A stretch of 64,000 bases of DNA from Toxorhynchites rutilus septentrionalis (lineage: Eukaryota > Arthropoda > Insecta > Diptera > Culicidae): NCBI RefSeq assembly GCF_029784135.1, contig NC_073744.1, positions 30,052,981-30,116,980 on the forward strand, written 5' to 3'. The notes under the pieces are model-generated. The model was not told the DNA's origin, made no database searches, and worked only from the letters and a program-made list of their open reading frames with translations. The position numbers were made by a program, and so were the translations under genes. Of this stretch, positions 53,855 through 64,000 are shown piece after piece. Position 1 is the stretch's first letter. Every line of letters begins with the position of its first letter.

Positions 53855-56718
53855 GAATCGTTTGTTTGAGAAACCCCATAAGACGCACATGCGAGAAAAC
53901 GACAAAAAACTGTTTTTCTCAAAATTTTGACCTGGTCCTCCAATTTGTTGGTATGAAGTTCGATTATTAGACCCAAAACATATTATTTTTGATATTATTT
54001 ATATCAATATAACAGGTTAAACTCAAAATATAACGCTTCGAAGTTGGTAGACTTTTGGGGTTTCTCAAACAAACGAGAAATTAGCGGTATATTTAGCGGT
54101 TTTGAAGTGATTCAATTCGATTCCATGTATTTCATAATGTTCATACTAAGTAAGAATGGGGTTAATGATATATTATGTTCTGCACTGAAGGAGTAACAGT
54201 AAGTAGGGCGCGTTTGACTGGTGATTGAACAAGTATTAATTAAGCTCACATTACTTTCAATGCATAAGGAATACAAAAATACGTTATGGAGTGAGATATA
54301 GGTTATTTTGAAATACTTTTTGCGTTACGTTATGTATAAAAAGTACATAGTTCTACGGGGCTTTGTCTGCCACTCAGTTTAGTGTACTTTGAGGACTTCC
54401 ACAGTTCTTAGTGTGTGCCTTTTCAAAGCTTTTTTAGTCTTTTCAAAGCATTCAAATGGCAAGCACAGCAATACCCGCTAATACTACAGGGCTGCTGAAG
54501 GAATTTCCAACCAAAAAAATAGTGCCGGATTCGAATCATCCTCAACCTCCGGCTTGGAAAACCGACCTGCTTAGCATTAGCGCTGTTGAGCCCCTGATTC
54601 TACAGTCATGTTATATTCAAAATAGTTTTTTTGCAGCTGTTGAAAATAAGGATATGAGCCATATAATAATAAAATTTATTTGCAAACAAAATTTAAATGG
54701 TTTAAATGGATATGCAGAATTGGCAGGGAGACTTAATTGTTCCGGTTCAGATTGTAAAAGCCGAAAAGTACTACTGTTGGTGTCACGTATATGATTTCTT
54801 GCCACCACCAGGTCCTCGAATCCTTTCGAGTGAGAAAACTGGTTGAACTGCGAAACCTTGAAGTGGTCCGATGGACCGATGGTCCTTTGCGGTTTGCCGA
54901 CCACTACTTTCTAACGAAATAGGCGTTTTCTTGTAGTGTAATGGCCACCAGGATTTGGAGTCTACAATATTCTTTGCCTCAACGATTTCCACCTCAAATC
55001 TATCGTTCTTGGAAGCTGATTTGATAAGATCTGCATACTGCTGTACTGTGTAGACACGATCTTCTTCTTTAAGACTGCGAAGTCTCTGTCGCATGGCAGG
55101 AAAGAATGTCCTCTAATCGGGAAATATTGATCAACGGATTCAAATTTCCCCAGGGTGACCAAAGCTGAACACATCCTCACCAACGTGTTATTTTTGTTTT
55201 GAGCTGCGCATGAATCGGAAAATATGTGGAGCGTTTTCCAGATTCTCTGTGATGTACTGCATCAAAAATGAGCACACTTCGTTTGGGCCCTTGGTGCCGT
55301 CTCCTTCGGTGTACAAAAAAAATTTACCAGTACCATCCTTTAAATTGTGTATACCGAAAACATTTACCGTAAGCTGTCTCAAATAAAACGCATCCTGGGC
55401 GGGAGTATTAGGCAAATGCAAGGTTTGCATATAATCCATGGCAATAACTGCAACGCTGTCATCGGATTGTTCGCCAAGTTCCCTCATAAGGGAAGAAAAT
55501 ACCTTGGCTCGGCGTAGATGTACAGCTTTTATATTAATAGCTGCTTGTTTGGCTGTTTCATTCTGTATCGGATTCTTGATTTCAACGTTAAGTGCTTCAC
55601 ACGTACAACATGTATCCACTTGAGGGCGACCGAACGATAAATTAAAATGTTGCTTGAAAATTTTTCTGTAAAACGAGTAGCCCAGTTTTGTATTTGGATG
55701 TTTCTCTTGGAACATATTGAACATTATTGTGAAATCAAGCTTCTCACTTAAATAATGTTTCTCGACCGATGTGTAGTGAGATATTTTTACCGGAAACGAG
55801 GATATGTGTTGTTTAACTGGGTCGATTACAATTCCCGGTTTGGAGTTTCCGGGAGATGATTTGCCTCTCAAATCGTTTGGAACCTTGCCTTTTGCCAACA
55901 GCAAGCGCAATCTTCGAACTCTTTCAGGTGTAATACCGTGAAGGATTTCAAAAGCATCTCGGCACACACTGACTTTTTTGAGTAATGTAGAAACATTGTA
56001 TCCATAAGTGTTTCCTCTGGAAGGTCTACCTGACTCATCCTGGCTAATCCTCTTTCGATGACGCTTTATTGGTTTGAGATCTATCAAGTGTTGCAAGTAG
56101 CAGTCCTGTTCATTTTTATATTTCAAGCTTCGAAATTCCCGAAAAATGCGCTGCTTGTCAGTTTCCGGAATGAGGCTGCAACAGTTGTTGGTGCATCTAG
56201 ATTATAAGATTGTTTAATTACGACTACCCTCACTAATTTTCATCCAATCTAACCTACCTGCAGTTGCAATCCGCTTCCCCTATTACACCTGACACATCCA
56301 CTCCCTTTCAATTTTTGTATGCCGTTCCTTGTACTCTTGCCCTTTTTATAATTTCCGCTTTGTATTCTGCTGTCCGCCGAAATCCACGCTTCCGTTTCAG
56401 GGTCGTGTCTGGGACATAATCCGAGTCGGAAGACATTTCTATTGAGTTAAGTTGCGCAAGCTTCTTATAACATCAGATGTAAACAAAGAATGAGATTGTA
56501 TACCTATCTCAACGACGCCCATGATAATAATTGGAAACATGGACTTATAGGGTTTCTCAAACAAACGACTATTTGCAACACCAATTTAAGGGGGTTCGTA
56601 GAACTAACTTTTTCTGAAATTTTGATAGTCGGTGTAGGTATCCTCAAGGACTCAAAATCTGCCAAAAAGTAAATTTTGATAAAAGTGGCGTTTATGGGGT
56701 TTCTCAAACAAACGATTC
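53855..56718 (-). mobile_element. 2.86-kb DNA transposon nested in the LINE
   Basis: Inverted ends GAATCGTTTGTTTGAGAAAC (53855) and GTTTCTCAAACAAACGATTC (to 56718), continuing as CCCATAA...CGC. The 16-mer TTTCTCAAACAAACGA occurs at both ends and twice more inside (54061-54076, 56553-56568), like transposase binding sites. The flanking target repeat is short and uncertain (AAT on both sides fits). It encodes one gene on the minus strand. The family is not mariner, hAT, piggyBac or P by its motifs. Confidence 0.82.
54783..56436 (-). pseudogene. DDE-like transposase with one intron, broken
   Basis: Exon 1, 56436-56258 (start MSSDSDYVPDTTLKRKRGF), has one in-frame TGA where Trp fits. A 61-bp intron (56257-56197, GTAGGT...CTAG) follows. 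Exon 2 starts with a Cys-rich CRCTNNCCSLIPETDK. Then come FEILHGITPERV, an Asp in AVIAMDYMQTLHLPN, FYLRQLTVNVFGIHNL and EGDGTKGPNEVCSFL. After a one-base shift at about 55222 comes SDSCAAQNKNNTLVR, then QYFPIRGHSFLPCDRDFAVL. A second shift at about 55060 leads to EEDRVYTVQQYADLI and the stop at 54783. D..D..(H/D) motifs with GQNKN-like and RGHSFLP signatures mark a widespread animal transposon-derived family, possibly the one annotated as DUF7869. Inactive. Confidence 0.75.
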
Positions 56719-57177
56719 TAATATAACCCGGACTTCTCGCCATTTACTAGGAATATAGATTAGTACCATACTAGCTCCAAACATCTCCGTTAGAAGAGGG
56801 ACAGTGATATCCTTGCTTTTTTGTAACAGCACCGGATAAATCCCGTCTGGTCCTGGAGATTTAAAGGGCTTCAAGGAATCCACTGCCCACTCAACCCTTG
56901 ACTTCGTGAAGACCGCCCTAGCCAATTCATTAGCTCTATTCTCGTCTCTGATTAGACAAGATTAAGCTGTATTGAAGACCTGTGCGTGTCCGGAAATCAA
57001 TTGGATTGAGCCTGGGATGTGTGTTTCCATCATGATACTAAGTGTTTCCTGGGAATCGGTTGTATATTGACCATTTCCTTTTTTAAGACTACCAAGTCCG
57101 TTGGTGTGATCCTTAGAAAGGGCTTTATGAAGTCTTGCTATAACAGGTAAACTTTCTTTGGGCAACATACAATACAA
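56719..57177 (-). pseudogene. LINE ORF2: linker and RT N-terminus
   Basis: 5' fragment of the split LINE. HKALSKDHTNGLGSLKKGNG and a linker end at a stop near 56960. Then EWAVDSLKPFKSPGPDGIYP, LLQKSKDITVPLLTEMF and YIPSKWREVRV, the canonical RT finger start, reach the insertion site. The endonuclease domain is missing. Confidence 0.82.
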
Positions 57178-59942
57178 TAACTGATAAATGCCTATTTTTG
57201 GTAAATGAAGAATAATTCATTATACGCATCAACTCACATTGTGAGCCAACGCCCGAATTTAGGCAAAAGATTGTTCGTTGCGTCGCGGAGGAAAGCGAAT
57301 GGTTAGCGCAATCGAGAGAAAACATACCCATTTTAATCGTCAAATTGTTAACTTTTTTTTTTACTATATTCACTGTTCATGCATGCTTGAAGCAAAAACA
57401 TTGCCGGATAAATATCCTGTCTAATGGCACATAACACAACATATGTTACAATAAAAATTTTGAGTAATATGCGTTCGGAAACTCCTCATGAATCGTTACA
57501 TTTTTCGTAGAGTGACCTCCCTATATAGAAATCAAAGACATAGTCCTTTGTCAAAAGTATAAAAAAAATATAAAAATCAAATAAATATTTTTTTTTTGTT
57601 TACGTGTCCCGTTTTTATCCCTGAACTATTTGGTCAGCTGTTCCAAGAGAATAGTTGACGGAGCTGTGACGGTGGCGTTGTATGTGTATCGCACTTTACT
57701 CTGTATGGGATCAATATTCCATATGAAAATTACCACACTATGACAACCAACGTGGTCACGAGCTCTTGTGAAGTTACCGATCGCATTATCGCATCAGCAA
57801 TTAAATGACCGACTGTGTGCCGGTGCATTATCCAGACTAGGCATTGAGTAACACCCCACGTTCGCATTACATTGCAAGGTGAAGACCAAACCGAACAACA
57901 TAACAAACATCATTACGCTGTCTCCGCTGAGACATATGTCATAAAATATTATCCTCCGCTGCGGAGCGAAAGCCCACGGAAAGCTCTTTTCACCGACAGC
58001 GGATGCATTTTCATGAGTAGAGTTTACGATTTCATAACAACCTTTTCTTGTTGCGTTTCCTTTATTTTTTTTGATCATACGCATCTAATGAATAAAACAT
58101 GAATATCATTACAAAACCAACCTCCAAACAGATGAGTCCTCGTCAATTGTACCGGAGCACCGTGCTAGCAATTGAAGGGTGAAGTTACCGTGCTGTTCAC
58201 CTCCGGTGGATTACTCGTGGCTTCTGCTCTGTCCTGGCAAATGTTTTCGGCAGCCTTGACTTTCACTGCTTCTTTCTCGACGTTTTCTTGTTCATTCACG
58301 CACTGCGCTCTTTAATTTTTCCGATCACTTTTATACAATTTTTACCCGGTTAACTTTTTCAACACTCGGCTGCTATTTGGGATGAGTTGATTTGGAAGGT
58401 TTTGATTGGTAGCTGTGATATGATCGGCTGTATTCGTACGAACAGCCTTGAAGAGCGACTCAATCCTGCCGAGATAGGATGAAAATTATACACATGTGTT
58501 CTTCTCGGGCCGCGCTTCTCCTGCTCCGGATGCTGCTTGTTGATATACCCCCGTTTAAAGATATCGATTTTTTCTCCGCTCACACGACGCACGCATCTCC
58601 TGTCGTGGTGTTTTACTGCATTTCTCACAGTTGACACAGGATGTTATCGCATTGATTTTTCCAGCGCTTTTGCAGAGGACTGTGTGTGTATGTCGAAACG
58701 GTGTCATGCAGTTCTCTTGTTTTGATATGATCTCTGCACTTCTTTTTTTCTGTATACACTATATTGTGCCAAATTCGGCAATGGCTTGAAAATTTTTTGT
58801 ACTGGTCTATCAGGATATACCAGATCCAAAAACAAATGCTTTTTCACGATTAGAACACAGAATTTGGATACATCGCGGAAATTTTAAAATCACAATATTT
58901 GCCCAATACTTGAACTGGACAACTGTCCGTACCGAGTTGGGATGCAGATGTTGCTGGATTGGCCAGCAGCAGCAAACACACATGTAACACACTCGGAAGT
59001 TTGCGGAAAACTGCGGCAGCTCCTCGGTAGCTATGGCCAAAGCAAACACCGCCACTATTGCTTTGTGGCTATAACGTGTGTATGGATATTGTCTCGGTTG
59101 AGCCGAGAGAAATATTTACTCCGAGCGAAGGTGGAACAGAAGAGATTCGAAACGTACGAAGCACACCGAGAGAGAGAGGGAGTGAATGGACCACAAAAAC
59201 AGGACAAAATCGAATCGATGCCGGTCGCACTGTGCCCCACGAGCGTGCGATCCTAACCGCGTCCGTGAGAACCCAAACGTCATCGTACTCTTGTTTTGGC
59301 CCGGCAGTAGTCAACAACGACGACGGCGACAAGTACAGGATAAACAATAACATCAACAAAAACACCACAGTAGGGGCAGCGAAATCGTCCGGCCTCGGAG
59401 CTCTCTGTTGTGGTGTGGCTCATATATGGCGGAAACGCCGTGATGAATAAAACCAATCCAATTGTCGAATTTAACCCTCCTGTACTCGCGTGCAAAATCA
59501 TAACACGTATACTCGCGCACGGTGTCACAGACCGAAAATTGAACTTCTCTGTAATGTTGCCATTGGGTATTTTTCAGGCTTTATTGGCATTTATTTGAAG
59601 AAGGGGGTATGATTAAATGAAAAAAACTCAAAAAAATATGTTTTCTTTGTCTTTATTATGTTTTAATAGTCACCTAATTCAGCCTCCTCAAAACAGAGTA
59701 ATTTTTGATACTCCAACACAAATAACGAAATTCGAATTTTTTACTGTTATTAATTAAAAGTAAGCAACTGAATATGATTCATGAAAGTATAAAGAGCTAT
59801 AAAACAATATAAAAACATATTAATCGATTGTGGTTTCATTGGAGTAAGAATCAGAACATAGCATAACAACATGCTCGAAACAAACATATTTTTTACATTT
59901 CACGTGGAATGGAGTAAGTTTAATTTCGTATTTATTTAGCTT
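57178..59942. other. unassigned 2.8-kb region
   Basis: No gene recognised. 57640-59560 is relatively GC-balanced and could be single-copy DNA. Long overlapping frames on both strands (for example plus 59058-59450 and minus 59069-59368) have no domain. Near 59140-59190 a GAGAGAGAG run is present. A host first exon or promoter is possible but I cannot support one. Confidence 0.35.
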
Positions 59943-60194
59943 TTGACGTAGGACTACGTCTTTCATTTCTATACCGGGGTGTAAAACCAAAGTTTCGAAA
60001 ACGAAAGCGTTACGCCGGAGACCGAGATTTTGAGTGTTAATAGCTCCTAAACAGCTGAACGAAATGGTATGATAAACACTTCATTCGAAAGATAAAATGT
60101 CTACGCGTTCTATACTTGTTACTTTCTGATCCAAAAACTTGTTTCAATAGTCTTAAATTTGCTTTCAAAACAGGCTATTGAAATCACCAATCGG

Positions 60195-60230
60195 TATATA
60201 AGCGAGCGCCGATCGGAAATCCACTCAGTT
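60195..60230 (+). promoter_or_regulatory. RNA polymerase II-like core promoter in T3
   Basis: TATATAAG at 60195-60202 and an arthropod-type initiator TCAGTT at 60225-60230, with the A 32 bp after the TATA start. The spacing and both sequences match insect core promoters. A similar TATA lies in T2. Downstream, at 60301, is the short MNGVTKSLFV frame. Confidence 0.55.
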
Positions 60231-60487
60231 CTAATTGAACAGCGATTGGAGCATGTTGTCGCTGTTGTGGTGAAGCTCTTCATTTATCATGAAAGCGCGG
60301 ATGAACGGTGTCACCAAGAGCCTGTTTGTGCACCTCAGGCCAGAAGGGAATCCATTAGGAGGAGAGTGATACCACAAACGGTTCCCCGGGAAGATCTCGA
60401 AGCAGCCGCTACACACACACACACACACATACACGTGCAGAATTCTTTCCGTTTGGATGCCATTCAGCATCAAGAAAGATCCGGATA

Positions 60488-62262
60488 ATAATTTGCCAGT
60501 TCCTGTGGGAATTTAAAATTACATTCACGTGAAAAAGTTTATTTTAATGTTTTCTATCCATGTAACACTGTGACCAAATACATTTGGTTTTGTGATTTTT
60601 CAATCAATCGCAATTAACAGGATAGCTTCTGAAGATTATTCTTCCCCATCAGTAGGATATTTCCGTATCCAATATTGTATGCGCCCACAATCGATTATTG
60701 CTCAGTCGCCGAAAGTTCCGAGCTCAGAAAGTTCATTCCCCAAATTGCCATCGTAAAATTGCCTTCCAAATTGCCATCGTAAACCACGCCTTCTCTCGAT
60801 TCAATCACGCACAAAAAGCATACTTAAGCGATATTCTGGTGGTGAGACGCATTCATTTTTCGTGAGGACATCGACAAGACAACATCGTTGCTGAGGGTGT
60901 TGGTCGACGAAGGATCGAGATCTGCCCTGAAACGCAAGCAGTTTGTTTGAAACTGTAAGGGAGCACAGAGAAGCCGATCCTTCAGGAGAAGAGAAGGTGA
61001 CCATCGAAGCAGCTGCTACACATACACATACACGCACGGAATTCTTTCCGTTTGGATGCCGTTCAGCATCGAGCAAGATCCGGAAAATAATCTGCCAGTT
61101 CCTCTAGGAATTTAAAAATACATTAAGGTGAAAGAGTTTATTTGAATGTTTTCTATCCATGTAACACTGTGACCAAATATGTTTCAATCAAGTGCTATTA
61201 ACAGATGGTTATCGAGTTAGCATAAACCACTGGTGGGCTTCCAGTATCGAGGAAAATGTGGAAATATCTAATCGTTACTGAAAATAATCTGCCAGTTCCT
61301 CTGGGAATTTAAAATTACATTCATGTGAAAGAGTTTATTTTAATGTTTTCTATCCATGTAACACTGTGATCAAATACATTTGGTTTTGTGATTTTTCAAT
61401 CAATCGCAATTAACAGGATAGCTTCTGAAGATTATTCTTCTCCATCAGTAGGATATTTCCGTATCCAATATTGTATGCGCCCGCAATCGATTATTGCTCA
61501 GTCGCCGAAAGTTCCGAGCCCAGAGAGTTCATTCCCCTCTAGTTTGCCTTTCAAATTGCCATCGTAAACCACGCCTTCTCTCGATTCAATCACGCACAAA
61601 AAGCATACTTAAGCGATATTCTGGTGGTGAGACGCATTCATTTTTCGTGAGGACATCGACAAGACAACATCGTTGCTGAGGGTGTTGGTCGACGAAGGAT
61701 CGAGATCTGCCCTGAAACGCAAGCAGTTTGTTTGAAACTGTAAGGGAGCACAGAGAAGCCGATCCTTCAGGAGAAGAGAAGGTGACCATCGAAGCAGCAG
61801 CTACACATACACATACACGCACGGAATTCTTTCCGTTTGGATGCCGTTCAGCATCGAGCAAGATCCGGAAAATAATCTGCCAGTTCCTCTAGGAATTTAA
61901 AAATACATTCATGTGAGAGAGTTTATTTGAATGTTTTCTATCCATGTAACACTGTGACCAAATATGATTCAATCAAGTGCTATTAACAGATGGTTATCGA
62001 GTTAGCATAAACCACTGGTGGGCTTCCAGTATCGAGGAAAATGTGGAAATATCTAATCGTTACTGAAAATAATCTGCCAGTTCCTCTGGGAATTTAAAAT
62101 TACATTCATGTGAAAGAGTTTATTTTAATGTTTTCTATCCATGTAACACTGTGACCAAATACATTTGGTTTTGTGATTTTTCAATCAATCGCAATTAACA
62201 GGATAGCTTCTGAAGATTATTCTTCCCCATCAGTAGGATATTTCCGTATCCAATATTGGATG
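60488..62262. repeat. ~790-bp tandem repeat inside T3 (2.25 units)
   Basis: AATAATTTGCCAGTTCCTGT at 60488, AATAATCTGCCAGTTCCTCT at 61279 and again at about 62069 start successive units. The minus 91-codon frames at 60801-61076 and 61586-61861 are the same sequence 785 bp apart, and identical in translation. Each unit has a shorter internal repeat of the same CCAGTTCCTCTAGGAATTTA phrase (61084 and 61869). The frames end at CACGCACGG-type simple repeats and are not called as genes. Confidence 0.85.
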
Positions 62263-62388
62263 CATAAAACCTTGTGCCTCCAACGTAACGCTCTCGTTTT
62301 CGAAGTTCTCCAAATATTCATTCATTCAGAATGAATTCAGATTCAACTTCAAACAAATGATCTCTAAATCAACGATAGTCCTACGTCA

Positions 62389-64000
62389 CCCTTGCGGTTA
62401 TACCATAGATATAACCCACTTCCTGTTTTTTGCTAACATTTTGAATATTGTCTTGTCTTGTTTAAGAAACAAAAGATAAACAAACAGCAATTTACCTGCA
62501 TGGTGGCCTTTTTAGAACGAAATTCTGACATATCCAGAGGACGTAAATTTGTTTATTTGGATTCCGTAAATGCGCTATGGGGTGTAATTAAGGATTAAAA
62601 ATGTAGCTCCCGTAGGTCCATTGAAACATGGCGAAGGTCTACTTCCGATTGTCCTGAATGAACAGAAATTTCGGTTTTTAGGATTAGACTAAGGGAGAGT
62701 TGCAATACCATAAAATGGCAATGGAGGCCACTGGCCCAAATACGATCATTATGTTTGATTATGTATAATATTGATTTGTTGATATTTTGAATATAAAATA
62801 ATAACTGTAAAGGTTTTCCCACATTGCAGTGTTAGTTTTTGTAATTCAAACATTCACAATTGGCAGACCAGACCAGAATCAGGAGGATAGTTATAACTTT
62901 TTACGTTATAGATATTTTCAGCTGTGTATCAAATTACACGAGAATGGGAAGGATAAGAGGATTGAACTTCAGAATCCCATATGGGAGTAGCCCATATTAT
63001 ACTGATCGTGAGGTGGATAAATTCGAGTTTGTTCTGAGATATAGAAGATATTATTATTCATCAGAATTGTAGAAACGGTTCATAAAAAATGATTCTAAAT
63101 ATTTCTCACTATTCAAACGAGTAAGACAGAGCTAAGTACAAGAGTATGCGAGATTTCGATTATTAAACATAATAGTCATGTTTTATCTCTAGCGTAAAAT
63201 TACATTCCTATATGTTCAACAACTACATTATTCCCGAGCAACCAAGTATTCCTCCTCATCTTTGAGCCAGCATTTGTTTCAGCAAACTAGCTAGGTATAA
63301 TCGCAAACTTGTCATTCTAAAACATACGATTAATTAAATGGAATATTATCTCATACGCTGTGTTGATTTTACCTGCATAACGTTTAAACGTCCGAAATTA
63401 TGCAACCGACACAACGTTCAAACACCCGACATTATGCAACCAACATGACTCTTATAAACGGGAATGAATACTTTCACTTCACGGAGTTCATTTTTACACG
63501 CAACTGTCCGTGACAATGATGATAGACACAAAAAGATTAAGTGAAGTGTGCATGACGTGCCAGCGTACGTGGCAGTGATATTCGTGATCAGGCCCAAAGT
63601 TTGCATATATCTCTGTATTCTTGGTAAACTACGAATTAATGCCTTTTTTTAGATGGGACATAAAAAGATGATATAAACGGATTTCTAGGAACTTCTTTTT
63701 CTTTTTCTTGTTTTCTTGTCGATATTGTTCATTATAAAAAAATATCCCCGAAACTGTTCAAAATTACCATTAGCCACCGATTAGTTTATAGCTTACTGTT
63801 TACAATTCTTCCACAAGTGAAATTCTTTCACAAGTGTGTATATGTATGACCATTATATTTAGCGAATTACTATACGAAAGTCAAACATTTATATTTTGCT
63901 TTTGAACGTATGAATCTAACAACGAATATATCGACGAATAGTTAATATATGGATCCGTGCAATCCAGTTACACAAGGGACTGAAATCAAATAAGAATAGT
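62389..64000. other. unassigned AT-rich right end of the window
   Basis: No gene, repeat or RNA recognised. Frames of 62-75 codons (62595-62822, 62860-63072, 63418-63606) show no domain. A short internal similarity, CGAAATTATGCAACCGACA and CGACATTATGCAACCAACA, lies at 63393-63447. Confidence 0.4.

Larger units (their letters stand above)
51655..57177 (-). mobile_element. RNase H-bearing LINE, 5'-truncated, split by a DNA transposon
   Basis: Minus-strand element. The 5' part (56719-57177) and 3' part (51655-53854) join in sense once the 53855-56718 insertion is removed: ...PSKWREVRV ends one piece and FIPKAGKRDRAT starts the other, as in the intact RT of this group. The endonuclease is missing (truncation near 57178). 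The end is near 51655, with no clear A tail. Confidence 0.85.
59943..62388. mobile_element. TTGACGTAG-family TIR element T3
   Basis: 2,446 bp. The left end TTGACGTAGGACTACGTC pairs with ...AGTCCTACGTCA ending at 62388. A second, internal inverted pair supports the match: TTCGAAAACGAAAGCGTTAC at 59994-60013 against GTAACGCTCTCGTTTTCGAA at 62285-62304. The first 265 bp match T2. The interior holds a core promoter and a 790-bp tandem repeat. No transposase, so mobilised in trans if at all. Confidence 0.75.

Noticed and set aside
54456..54794. 112-codon plus frame inside the 53.9-56.7 kb transposon as a second gene
   Set aside because: It overlaps the end of the transposase on the other strand only slightly, but no domain is recognisable and the start has no support; possible but not claimed.
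60801..61861. Identical 91-codon minus frames as a duplicated gene
   Set aside because: They are two copies of a 790-bp tandem repeat inside T3, have no domain, and run into a CA/TG simple repeat.

Overview
This is a 64 kb piece of an animal genome, almost certainly an insect and most likely a culicine mosquito. It is AT-rich and full of stop codons. It holds tRNA-derived SINEs with poly(A) tails and target-site duplications, 5'-truncated non-LTR retrotransposons, mariner, pogo-like and Helitron-like DNA elements, and several satellites. The species call is inference from repeat content; no taxonomic marker gene is present. I found no host protein-coding gene I would defend, and no rRNA, CRISPR array or genuine tRNA gene. 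Nearly every coding stretch is a broken transposon gene.

Layout. 1-4 kb: a ~118-bp tandem repeat, several dispersed AT-rich repeats, and a minus-strand SINE with a 12-bp TSD. 4-8.6 kb: unassigned sequence with one SINE (8-bp TSD). 8.65-10.1 kb: a 5'-truncated CR1/Jockey-like non-LTR copy with a long open reverse transcriptase (RT) frame. 11.8-12.8 kb: an 8-bp satellite (TTGATAAA)n split by a tRNA-like SINE. 12.86-22.66 kb: a 4,885-bp direct tandem duplication whose copies look identical, joined by a 37-bp patchwork linker; each copy carries an RT fragment and the start of a mariner. 22.3-26.5 kb: a 4.2-kb palindrome whose outer limits are exactly the outer termini of two mariners in opposite orientation, with two Helitron-like 3' ends facing outward from the centre. 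Both mariners share a lost catalytic aspartate and a C-terminal frameshift.

26.5-35.7 kb: mostly unassigned DNA with a short Helitron-like element, two mariner remnants, a second copy of the 7.1-kb SINE (11-bp TSD), and the C-terminus of a retrotransposon with a restriction-like endonuclease. 35.7-42.9 kb: a large minisatellite field (GATCAGAGA, TCAATCGTCA and GAAAATCAT motifs) that becomes a ~786-bp higher-order repeat, interrupted by two pogo-like MITEs, an I-like LINE end and a possible solo LTR. 45.7-50.5 kb and 59.9-62.4 kb: three members of a terminal-inverted-repeat family beginning TTGACGTAGGACTACG. Two of them share a 5' region with a TATA box, and one has a matched initiator. 51.7-57.2 kb: a minus-strand RNase H-bearing LINE split by a 2.86-kb DNA transposon of unusual family, with an intron-containing but broken transposase and four copies of a 16-bp end motif.

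There is no pathway or operon logic here. The window is best read as a stratigraphy of nested insertions, dated by TSDs and by which element interrupts which. The most novel parts are the mariner-bounded palindrome, the TTGACGTAG family with its promoter-like interior, and the 53.9-56.7 kb transposon.
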